64,000 nucleotides of DNA from Aquila chrysaetos chrysaetos. Its lineage: Eukaryota > Chordata > Aves > Accipitriformes > Accipitridae. Below, piece by piece: positions 12,301 through 24,300 of the stretch. The translations under genes and the position numbers were made by a program. Positions within the stretch are counted from its first letter, which is position 1. Each line of letters opens with the position of its first letter. The notes under the pieces were generated by a model, which was not told the DNA's origin, did not search any database, and worked only from the letters and a program-made list of their open reading frames with translations. The DNA lies in assembly GCF_900496995.4 (NCBI RefSeq), contig NC_044018.1:12300501-12364500 (forward strand). Direction: 5' to 3'.

Positions 12301-15300
12301 ATTATTAAACATGCAGGAAGTGGATTCATGTCTGCTGCAAGAGTGGGGATAACATGTTTAGGAGAATCAATAAAAAGATAGGAGAGGAGGTTTAAGAGTT
12401 TACATTTACATAAAGCTGTAACTCAGAGCCCCAGGCTCTTCTTTTCAGAGGTGCTTAGAGTAAAATTGTTGGCAGTGCCTGCCTTATGTATAATACTTTA
12501 GTGTTTCAGCATTCACCTGAGAAACAGAAAATCTGAATTCAGAACTGAAACCGCATCCCATCTCTTTTAGAAGAACACCTTAAGCATTCTGCTATAGATT
12601 ACTTTGGTTAGGGATGGCTGTAGAAGCCAGTATTCTACGGAAGTCAGTTTGGGGACTGGAGAACAACCAAAAAAGCAGCTTGATTCTGCAACCTAAAGAT
12701 GGGGACACTCAGATGGGAAGGGAAGGTGGGGGAAATCTGTTCTCACAACTACTTGCTTTTGGCTCATGATTTATCTGAATCATAGAAGGTGCAGACAGGT
12801 CAGTGTATGGCAGCCTTTATGGCCATATGCCTCCAGTGCTGTTTTGGCTTAAACAACATAAATATATCTTGTTGCGATTGGTACTATGACTGACTTCCAG
12901 TTGTGACCTGTACAAGACATCACATTTTTTGTGGAAAAATAGAATGTTCTGATGTTTTGTTTTGTGGTTTTGTTTTTTTTTTTAAGATTTGGAACTAATT
13001 TTTGTTGTCTCCTTTATTATTTTTATTTTTTTAGTTCTGCAGATATTTCCATAACATTGCGAAACCGAGGTAGAGACGCATTTAAACCAGAAGTGTATGG
13101 TGGCTCTATTATTGTGAATCAGCACATTACTCTGGATGGAAGCAGAAGTTATAGACTGAAAAGCAAATCTGGTTGGTGGTAGTTTGTCTTGTTCTCAGTC
13201 TTAGAAGCTCTTTAAATGTTTTCATTGCTTTAAATGCCTTCAGATGTTAGTAAAGGATAATGTTTCTCATTTCATTCATCATTCAAGGATGATGTTTTTT
13301 TTGTGTTTACCTTAGACTAAGAATATGTTAGCATGTCAAAAGCAGTTGTGTCTGGTTCTGCATGATGTGAGGTAATACAGTATTTGTCTTTATGAATATC
13401 TGCTTGTATGATGAGGCTGAACATATTTTTTAGTCTTTTTGAGTTTTTGTTGAATTTGCTGATTTACCTCAGTTCTTTTACAGAGGGTTTATGAGGCAAG
13501 GAGGGACTTTAATTAGAAGTCTTTCTGTACAAATGCAAATACATCAGAAAGATTAAAAACCCCAACCAAACAGTGTTTCTGATTTAGGAATAAATCTGTG
13601 TTACAGAAATACTAATCTCTTTTTTTACATTTACTAAGAACCACTAGATTGAACAGTAGGCTAGGGCATTGTATGTCTCTACTTTGCATCTATTGGTGTT
13701 TTTCCTTTCTTTTTTACCATTAGGGACCTTAATTTCTTCAAAGAAAGAGGAACTCATAGGAATACTGGATCACTTTAATATACAGGTAATTGTTACGGTG
13801 TTTAAATTCTGTGCAATTTAAGATATCGGCATGTGATGTTATAATTCTTCAAATAAAAAACAATGTTCCATTTTGTTAAATGAGAGGTTCACCACTTCTG
13901 TATTCTTTCAAGATCAAATGCAATGGCAAAAGAAAATTGAAATTTATACCTCATACAATGCAGAATAAGATTCTGTCCCAGACAGATAAGTATTTGCCAT
14001 CATCTGTGAGCCATAAGTCATGTATGCTGTTAATGAAAGTCTTAGCATATGTAGGTTTCTTTCATACCTGGAGCTTTTTTTTTTCTGCTCATTATTTCAG
14101 TTTCTGCTGTTGCAGAAATTTGAGTGTGTTTTTGCTGCTTACATGACTAAGGAAAGATCAGGTAGTGCACATGAAGTTTAAAACATTCAACATATTCAGC
14201 CTTTCAAATAATATAAACTTCTGTTAGTACATATTGATTTTATTTTGTGGAAACTTCTGTAAGAATATATGGGGCAATTCATTCAATTTAATGCAATACT
14301 TTGATCAATTAAATAATGAGAAATTAAACAGCATTGGATAAAATTCCTAATGTAGATCTTGTTAAATAAATGGAAAAAAACAGGCATTGTCTTTCTACGA
14401 GTCAGTTATTCTCCTGGAAACTGTTCCTTAGTTGTCCTTGTTGTGGTTCTAATTTGTATTCGATGGAGTTGAATTTTTTAAATTTTTTCATTGTTGTTTT
14501 TTTTTTGTCTTTTTGGAAAAAAAGGGGTGAGAGGAGTAGAAAAATTAATTACTGGATCTGCTTCTCAGCTTATTACTGAATTGCTGGGTGTGGAACAGGG
14601 AGATGATTTGCTCACTTTCATGGATATGCAGTTACATGAGAACTTTTTTACTTAAAATGAAAATAAACTAAGTTATTCTTACAGGTAGATAATCCTGTCT
14701 CTGTTTTAACCCAAGAAATGAGTAAGCACTTTTTACAGTCTAAAAATGAAGGTGACAAGTACAAGGTAAGAAAAATCATTTAACATTTTGATTAAACATT
14801 AAAATACTGATTTTAAATTTTTAGAGCTGGTATTTGGAGGAAAATAAAATCAGAATTCTTAATTTTAATGACCTGTTGTGGTTTAACTCAGGTAAGCAGC
14901 TAAGCACTACACAGCCATTTGCTCACTTCCCTTCCCTGCTGCCTTCTGCTTGGGATGGGAGAAGAGGAAAGGAAGAGTAAAAGCAAGAAAATTTTGGGAT
15001 CAAGATAAAAATTGTTTAAAATAATGAAGGAAAGCTGGAAGAAGAAAGCAAGCAAAACAAAACAAAAGATGCAAAAGCAATTGCTCACCACCTCTGATGG
15101 GTAGACCGATGCCCAGCCAGCTCCCAAGCAAAAGATAGCTAACTCCCCTAAACCCTCTCCTCTCCCTTTTTATTGCTGAGCATGACTGTGCTGGTTTTGG
15201 CTGGGATAGAGTTAATTTTCTTCATAGTAGCTAATATGGGTCTATGTTTTGGATTTGTGCTGAAAACAGTGTTGATAGTACAGGGATGTTTTAGTTACTG

Positions 15301-18300
15301 TGAGCAGTGCTTACACAGAGTCAAGACAGAGTCAAGGCCTTTTCTGCTTCTCACCCCACCCCATCAGCGAGGGGACACAGCTGGGACAGCTGACCCAAAC
15401 TGGCCAAAGGGATATTCCAGACCATATGATGTCATCATCAGTATATAAAGCTGGGGGAAGAAGAAGGAAGGGGGGGATGTTCAGAGTGATGGCATTTGTC
15501 TTCCCAAGTCACCGTCACACGTGCTGGAGCCCTGCTTTCCTGGAGATGGCTGAACACCTGCCTGCCCATGGGAAGTGGTGAATGAATTCCTTGTTTTGCT
15601 TTGCTTGTGCATGTGGCTTTTGCTTTATCTATTAAACTGTCTTTCTCTCAACCCATGAGTTTTCTCACTTTTATGCTTCTGATTCTCTCCCCTATCCCAC
15701 TGGTGGGGGAGTGAGTGAGCAGCTGTGTGGTGCTTAGTTGCCAGTTGGGGTTAAACCATGACAATGACATTTTATGGGATGGAATATCTCTTTGGTTAGT
15801 TGGGGTCATCTGCCTTGTATCCCCTCCTGACCTCTTGCACGCAGTGCCAGTCTATTCACTGGGAGGGCAGAGTGAGAAACAGGAGGCTATGATGCTATAC
15901 AAACACTGTTCAGTGACAGCTAAAACATTACTGTGTTATCAACATTGTTTTGGTCACACATCTAAAACAGCACTGTAACAGTTGCTGTGAAGAAACTTAA
16001 CTCTATCCCAGCCAGACTCAGTACACTATCTGATTATAGCAGTCATCCACTTGCAAAAACAAATTTTTTGAAGTTTTTTCTCTAAAGACATTGATAAATT
16101 TTTAAAAAAATTAGGACACTGTGGAGTTAGCTGTTCATTATTCAGAAATATTCCACTGCTTATTGTACTTTGGGTATCATTCAGCATGCATAGAGGTTGG
16201 GATGGTAATTATTTAAAGTTTGTTTAGATAAGCTGCTGAATCTGACATCTTCATCTTTTTATTCCGTTTTAGTTTTTTATGAAGGCAACTCAGCTGGAAC
16301 AGATGAAAGAAGATTATTCATCTATTATGAAAACTAAAGAAAATACATGTATTCAGATAGAACAAGGAGTAGAGGTATGTAAAAGTTAAAGTAATTATTA
16401 ATACAGACCTGAGCACTGAAGTAACTATAGGAGTTGAACTACATAGTTTTTGTTTGATTAGGTCTCAGTGACATTAAATTTAAAAAAAAAAAAATCTATC
16501 CAAAATTTTGTATTATATCACAGCTTTTTGCACTCACAATTGAACCTTTTCTTTTTTTTTTTAAGCGTCTTCAAGAACTTAAGCGACTTTATTGTAAAAA
16601 AAAGGAACATTACAAAAGCATTGGGTTTGTGAATGACATGCGAAATCGTCTTGAAGAGTTGAAACATAAAATGGCATGGGCAGTGGTAAATGTCTTGTTA
16701 AAATATGTTTCCTCATATGAAACGTACTTTAAATTATTCTCAATCTGCTGCGGACATTCTGATATATGCTAATATATGCTTCTATTTAGGTAGGTGAGAT
16801 GGAAAAAGAAATACAGCCAATCAAAGAAGGCATCAGAACTGAAGAAGGAAATACAGACAAGTTTATTCAGAAGCTAGAAGAATGCCAGGTACGTATATGG
16901 TTTAAACCATATGTCACTCTAGTTTTGGCTCCTTGACTCAAGAATGAAAATAATGTTTAAACTTTGTCCTTTAGCTTGTAAGCTATTGAAGCTGGCCATC
17001 TTAGCTTTTCACAAGCAGCTAAGAACATTCCCATCTATATACCTTTTTAGCCATCTACAACTTAACCGTAACATTTGCATTCCACATTTCATTGGATAAT
17101 ATTAGGACATTTTGTTTTCTGTTGTTTAGTTAGGGGTATGTGTGTGTGGTTTTCATGCTGATACTTTTGTTTCAGGTAAGGGTTATATTATTTTGTCTGG
17201 GAATTTGAGATGACTAGCATTGCATATACCAGTGAACAGTAATCTGAACTGTTTTATTGTTGAGAATACTTACTTGATGCCTATTTCTGTCATGTTGGAG
17301 CATCTTTCAGGGATCTGTCATGTAGGTTTCCTTGGGTATCATTGCCTGTGGAAAAGATCATGATTTTGGGAGACATCTGGAAGTTCAACAGGCTCTTTGA
17401 ATGGTACTTAAGACTTCTGTAGGTAGCAAGAAAGAATAATTTTTCCAAACATTGATTCACATATGAAATATATCTTTTGTAGAGAAACACTAGGCATCGT
17501 TATTTTGATCTTTTCAGTCTATTAAAAGTTCTTCTCCAAACTTTCTGAATTTGCACTCATTTTTCATTGATTTTTTTTTAATGTTTTAAAAAGAAGTATG
17601 TCTCTGTTTTACAATTGAGGCATTTTTCGTTTATGACTGAACATGTCTGTGTAGTGTTGAAGGAACATTGTCCAGATACTGGTTTTACTTCTTTCCATAT
17701 CATGGTACTTGGCCTTATTGTATTAAGACTCCTGTGTTTGAGTAAACCATGAGTTAGAAAAGAAGGTTGCTGTTTATTTCACAGATCTGGTAGTCTGTTG
17801 GTTTACTGAGTATGTTCCTCTATTAATTTTCATTTTAGCCTATCTATAGTGGCAATGAATTGCTTTATTTTTTTTAAACCAAAAAAAAGCGCAAATGAGT
17901 CATGTTGGATGGATTCTTTTGAGAGAGATTTCTTCTGTAGCATTAAGAAAGTTTTGCTTCATTACTACTTGTGTATCATTCTCTTTTTGTACCAAAGGTA
18001 AAAGTGAGTGAAGCAGAAGAAAAGTACAAAACAATACAAGAGAAGTTAATAACAGTAAGTGAAGAAGCACAAGCCCTGCATCCTCAGCATATTTCTTTGA
18101 AGGCCGATGTGCAGGCAAGAAGAAAAGCAGTCAACGAAGCTGAGGTAGGCGAAAAGAACTTTCAAAGTTCATACCAACTTAAAGCATTAATCTTGTCCAT
18201 GTGCTACCCATATGCACTTCTCCATCTGTGTCTAGGTTTCCTGAATCTGTAGTGCAGTTCAAAATAGGTGCAATCTCCTGCCTGACTTGCAAGTAGTTTC

Positions 18301-21300
18301 TGTTCTGGGGCCATGGGGTTTATATTTTTATACAGGTGTTAAGCTTAGGTCAAAATAAATATGATTAAAGTTAACTGTTATTCTTTCTTTTTCACATTCT
18401 TGAAATTCAAGTTATGTTTGTCTGTTTTGATGCAGTTCAGTGTTTATTTACTCAAAACTGTAGCTCTTTTTGAAATTATTTCTTGTTTTTATTTATTAAA
18501 CTACTGTATCCTATTTCCTTCATAGGTACTTTATAACCGTTTCAAAACTGAGTTAAAACATCTGGGAAAAGACAATGAACAGCTACGTAAACGAATTGAA
18601 GAACTGAAAAGCAGGTAAGTACAAATATAGTGATTACAGTTAAGGTATAAGTATGCAGGGAGTGAGCTGTTCTGATTAATGAGGAAATCTGCAGTAACAA
18701 AATATTTTCTTTACATTTCAGCAATGTCCAGTTAAATACTTAACTATTTCCGATCCTGCTTCTTTGCATACCAAGATTTTGTTTTGATAATGTTTTAGAA
18801 TGTGATGAGGTAATTGGGCAGAAAAATAGCTTTTCTTTTTTGTTGGTGATAACATACATTTTCTATCTTCCATGGTGTTGCAAAACAAATATACCTTAAA
18901 CTAAATGTAATAGGAATGTAACTGGGGAGAGTTATGTGTGATTACAAATTAAAAAAAAAAATAAATTAGTATTTATGCTTTGTAGATCTTGTAAATGCAC
19001 AGAATCTTAAACATAACTTTCTCATGCATAAATCTTTTGTGTGATACAGGTAATAAAAGTTCATGTCGCTTATAAATCTTCAGTGTGGTTTATTGAAGTA
19101 TGGTCTTTTCTAGTGCTAATCAGGTTTCAGAGCCTGAAAAATTGGAAAGGCAAAGGAAAATTGCACACTTAAGGGAACAGTTAAAGGCAGTCCATGATGA
19201 AGAAACAATGATTGGTCAACAGGTGGATCAGTTTCAGCAGGCTATATATAAGTATAAGGAAGAACATGCTAGACTTAGGTAAGTTATGCTTTTTGAATGT
19301 AACTGTTTTCCTTTGTTTCAAGTTATAAGAGGTCCCTTCTTATGTACTTACATTCCCTGAGGTATTAGGCTTCTGTTTCTATTTTTTTTTTTCCTAGTTT
19401 ATCTTAGGACTTGCTAAATTTTTGTCTTTGTCACAACATGACTTAGTTTTCCAAAAGTTTCTAAATTAAGAAAACAGTTTTGTCATTAAAGGTGAAAGGT
19501 ATTACTAATTTAAAGCCTGATATAAATCTATACTACCAGTTTAATGCCTTTCTTTCTTTCACCCACCATCTGTCCCTTATTCTTTTATCATCCTATGGGC
19601 TGACTATAACTTAAATTTTGTCATGTTTAATACACTAGTACATCCTGATATGATGTCACAAGATACATAACATGATATAAGGAAATAGGTTCATTTAGGG
19701 GCTGTTATTGTACCTATAGTTAAAGGCAAATTTATAGAGACTTTGAAGCAAATGGTTCAAACACCAATTTAGCCCATACTCAGGCTAGAAAAACAAAGCA
19801 CTCTTTGGCTTTGATTTGGAAACCTGAACTTGAACAATGATTACCAGGGGGGATTACGGTGATGTTGTCATTTATTGTCTTAAGAGATTTGAGAATTGTT
19901 GCTTATTGTACTTGATGTATTAGTGTAAATGTCTTTTATCAGTTATTGTAACCAACAGTAACTTTGTGTTCTGTTGAAGACCTTTGTAGAAGACGGTGAA
20001 ATTGAAGCATATAATTAGAGATAAAATAAATTTATAATAATTGTTAGAAATAAGTCTTGTAAAACTGTTGCAAAGTAGTCATTTTCTTTCTTGCTTTTTT
20101 GTCTCCATGTTCCTTGAAACTTTGAAAACATTGCATGTGTAGCTAGCTGTACATTGAGGTATTAAGGTCTTGATACACTGTCCTATTAGTACTTGAAAAA
20201 TAAGACTTTATAATTATTTTAATCAAATAAAGGCTTCATAAGCTGTTGCTACTGAAAATGTCCTGTTCTTTTAGGAGAGAAGACTGTGATGTGAAAGAAG
20301 CACTGGGTGCCAAGCAGAAACAGCTGAGAGAGCTGAAAGATAGTAAAACAAATACCTTGAAAAGATTTGGACCGCATATACCAGCATTTCTTGAAGCAGT
20401 TGAAACAGCTTACAGGCAAGGGCGCTTTAAACACAAACCTGTTGGACCTTTAGGTAAGAATGACTGCTGAAAAAGACATACTTCCTCATGGGATTTATTG
20501 CATGGCTGCTAATGTAAACAGTGATCTTTTAGAAAAACTATTTGTTCTTTAAGGAGCTTCAGATATATCTTCTATACTTCCTGGACTAAAGGTTTTGTCC
20601 TGGTAGTTTATCTCTTGCTTCTGTCCTTTTAGTCATGTGAACTAGCTAACATCTACTGTTTTTCCTTGTTTTCCAGCTGGTTTTGTTAAGATCTTTGATG
20701 TAGTTACAATGGGAAACTTTCAGTGCACCCCTCTGACTCCCCCACACCCTCTAAGCATCAGACTACTGTTCTTTGGCTGCTTGTTCCTTGACAGATATCA
20801 CTGTCTAGCTCTTGGACAGATTTTGTTCAAAATGTCCAGTGGTTGACTTTGTGGGCTTGTCAAACTTGAGATGTTTTGCATATAGCAACTCAGACAGAAC
20901 CAACTGAGATTTTCTTGGAAAGTTTGGTTTCTTTTTTTTTTTTTTTTGACCAGCTCTGGCAGTGACTGCTATTTTCAGTTTGTGAATGAGAGTAATGGCT
21001 TCAGCATATTCTGGATGTAAGTGTAAAGGCCAAGTACTTAAGTACTTGGCATTTACTGCAGGGTAAGAACATGCAAACACATGTACTACTGAATATAGGT
21101 GATGAAAATCTTCATGTTTGTTTAACTTGCATAGTTGTTCCTCTGCCTTTACCCTTAAAGCATTAAATTGTTGATAAGCAGTCTTTGCCTTGATATACCC
21201 CTGCTGAGCTGCCATAAAATTGATACCTTAATGGAAGTTAGCAGTGATCTGTCAAAGATCTTGGAAGAAAATGTAGGCCTCCAAATATGTATAGGTGTCT

Positions 21301-24300
21301 CTATAGGAAGAGAAATTATATGTCTGTGTTCTCAGGGTAGCTTGTCTGTTGTGGAGCTCTTTATCTTTTAGTTAACTTCTCTTTTTTGGGGGGGAGGGCG
21401 GATGGGGTTTCTTCTTGTAGGAAAAGTTTATTTTAGACTCTTAAACCCGTAACACAACAAAAGAAAAACCTTGAATGGTAAAAATGCACGACTGGATGTC
21501 TTATTATGGAACGTAGCTCCTAAAGCCTTGTCTCTTATGTTTACTTAGGTGCTTTCATTCATCCAAAAGATGCTGAGCTGACCTTGGCTGTTGAATGTTG
21601 TTTAAAAAGCCTAGTTCAGGCATTTTGCTGTGATAATCATAGCGATGAAAGAGCTCTTCAGCTACTGATGTCAAAATATTATCCACGTGGATTTAGACCT
21701 CAAATAATTGTAAATAAATTTCAGAATGAAGTTTATGATGTTAGACACAGGTGAGTTATGTTTTGAATTTTATTGCTGAGCCTTGATGGTTCAAATTATT
21801 ATTAGTTGAAAAGAACTATTTGTAATTTTATTTTTTTCTTAAAGAATCTCTGAGCTTTATGAATGGTGGTTGTTCTTCTTTTCTTTAGAGGAGTTCATCA
21901 TCCAGAATTCCCATCAGTTCTCACAGCATTGGAAATAGATCATGCAGTGGTTGCCAATTGTTTGATCGATGTGAGGCGTATAGAAGCAATCCTGCTGATT
22001 AAAGTAAGGCTCTACACCCCCTATTGGTCTTTAAAGAAAAGCGTGGGGGTTTTTTTTTGTATGGAGCATATAAGATACCTTCACTGGTAGTGTCTGTAAT
22101 GGACAAAAGAGGTAGAGAAAGATTCCCCCCCGCCCTGAGGAGAGGTGAGGACCCTTATGGCTCGGGAGAGGCCAACTGCATCAGTTATCACTGTTACAGT
22201 GGAGTACACACACATGTACATAACCACTGGAGGGTTCCCAGTAAGGCCCTCTTGGCATTTGATAAACTGTCAGCAAACGCTGTTTTCCATCATGGGTGAG
22301 AGAGTAAACTGACATCCCATAGTAGATTTAGATACAGGGATTTATTTAAGAACTGGCAAGGTTAGATCTTCTCTTTCCACACACTTACTTGTTTCCCTGC
22401 TCCTCTTCCCCAACACTACCTTCATAGGTCTTAACCTCTGTCCCCAGCAGGGAGATCACTGCTGGTCAGGGATGGTCAGGCAGAAAATCATATTGGTTCC
22501 TGCTGTGCAGCTGCTCACAGATACCTGTTTGGGCTGTTACTGGCCAAGGTCCCTGGGTATGCCCTGGGATTTGTTTCTACAGATCTCTCCCTGTGTGTTT
22601 CCAGGATCTTCCCTGTTTCTTTCTGGGATGTTCACCACTACCTTTCTGGGCCTTCTAAGTGGTCTAGTTTCCCAGTCTAAATAGTCTCTGTGTGTGCCAT
22701 CAGACTCCTAACTGCTGTCTCTGTCTGATGTCTCTTTATTAATTGGTGGCTTCCAGACTACAGGGAACTGACACATCTTGGTGTTATCAAAATTTGCAAC
22801 CAGCCCATACCAGTTATAGCTGTAGCAGGCTTGTGCTTGAGAGTTCAAAAGTTCCCTTTTAGATATTTAACCATCCACCCTTAACATGGAATTATCAGCC
22901 ACCTGTTAGCATTCACAGCCTAATTTATTTTTCATCTACCACAACAACCAGAGCCCCTTTGGACTTGGCAGTGTTAAAGCATTTGAGATGAGAGAGTGCA
23001 AAGAAACATGGTTGTGGATAGAGTCTGGTAAAATAAAAAAAAAAAAAAAGCAATAATCAGTTATTAAGTAGGATTTGAACGAGGTGACTAGCAACTGGCA
23101 TCGAATTAAGATTACATACTATTTTGATAACAATCTTTTTTGATGACCATAAAAACATGTTAATGAACTGTTTTCCGCCACTATGTGATTTCTGATCTAA
23201 ACTGGTGTTTTTATTTTCTGTTACTACTGAAAATACCAGCTCCTGCAGATAAGATTACAGGTAAAATGTTCAAAGATAAAAATAAGATGTATGTATTTTT
23301 ATTTAAAGAAAGAAGCAGAACTAATGATGCTTACTTTTTGTGGATTTTGTTTTTCTCCAAAACTACTTGTCCCAGTTTGTCCTCTGACATTCCTACTGGA
23401 AAAGAGGCAGTTTATGATCTGTCTAGTGCAGAGCTGATTGACTGTTTATCAAGTGTGGCTGTTACTGAATGGGATACGTAACAGCTGAACTATCTAGGCT
23501 TTTCTAATGGCAGGAATGCTAGTTTTGTTCTTCTCCCTCTGCCTTACTTAACTACTGATTTTCATAACATTATTATCTTTGAACCTGCCCTGATTTTGGC
23601 TGGGACAGTTAATTTTCTTTCTAGTAGCTGGTATAGTGTTATGTTTTGGATTTAGTATGAGAATAATGTTGATAACACACTGATGTTTTCAGTTGTTGCT
23701 AAGTAGTGTTTGTACTAAGTCAAGGATTTTTCAGCTTCTCATGCCCAGCCAGCGAGAAGGCTGGAGGGGCACAAGAAGTTGGGAGGGGACACAGCCAGGA
23801 CAGCTGACCCAAACTGGCCAAAGGGATATTCCATACCGTGTGACATCATGCCCAGTATATAAACGGGGGAGTTGGCTGGGCAGGGGCGGATCGCGGCTCG
23901 GGAACTAACTGAGCATCAATTGGCGAGTGGTGAGCAATTGCACTGTGCATCACTTGTTTTGTATATTCCAATTCTTTTATTATTATTATTGTAATTTTAT
24001 TACTGTTATTATTTATTTTCTTTCTTTCTTTCTTTCTGTTAAACTGTTCTTATCTCAACCCATGAGTTTTACTCCCCCCCCCCCCCCTCCCCGGCCCGAT
24101 TCTCTCCCCCATCCCACTGGGTAGGAGGGGAAGCAAGCGAGCGGCTGCATAGTGCCTAGTTGCTGGCTGGGTTTAAACCGCGACAGAGCCCAACCTGAAT
24201 AATTTCAACTGAATCTGAAAAGTTGAATGGGTATGGTGTGGAAGAAATGATACTTCTGAATGGATAACATGATTGCCTTGGACAAAGGCACTTGTGACCA

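Noticed and set aside
15187..24185. The two like-oriented LTRs of the same family as the ends of one provirus
   Set aside because: The sequence between them is SMC6 exons 7-15 and introns with no gag, pol or env. Each LTR has its own flanking duplication, so they are separate solo LTRs.
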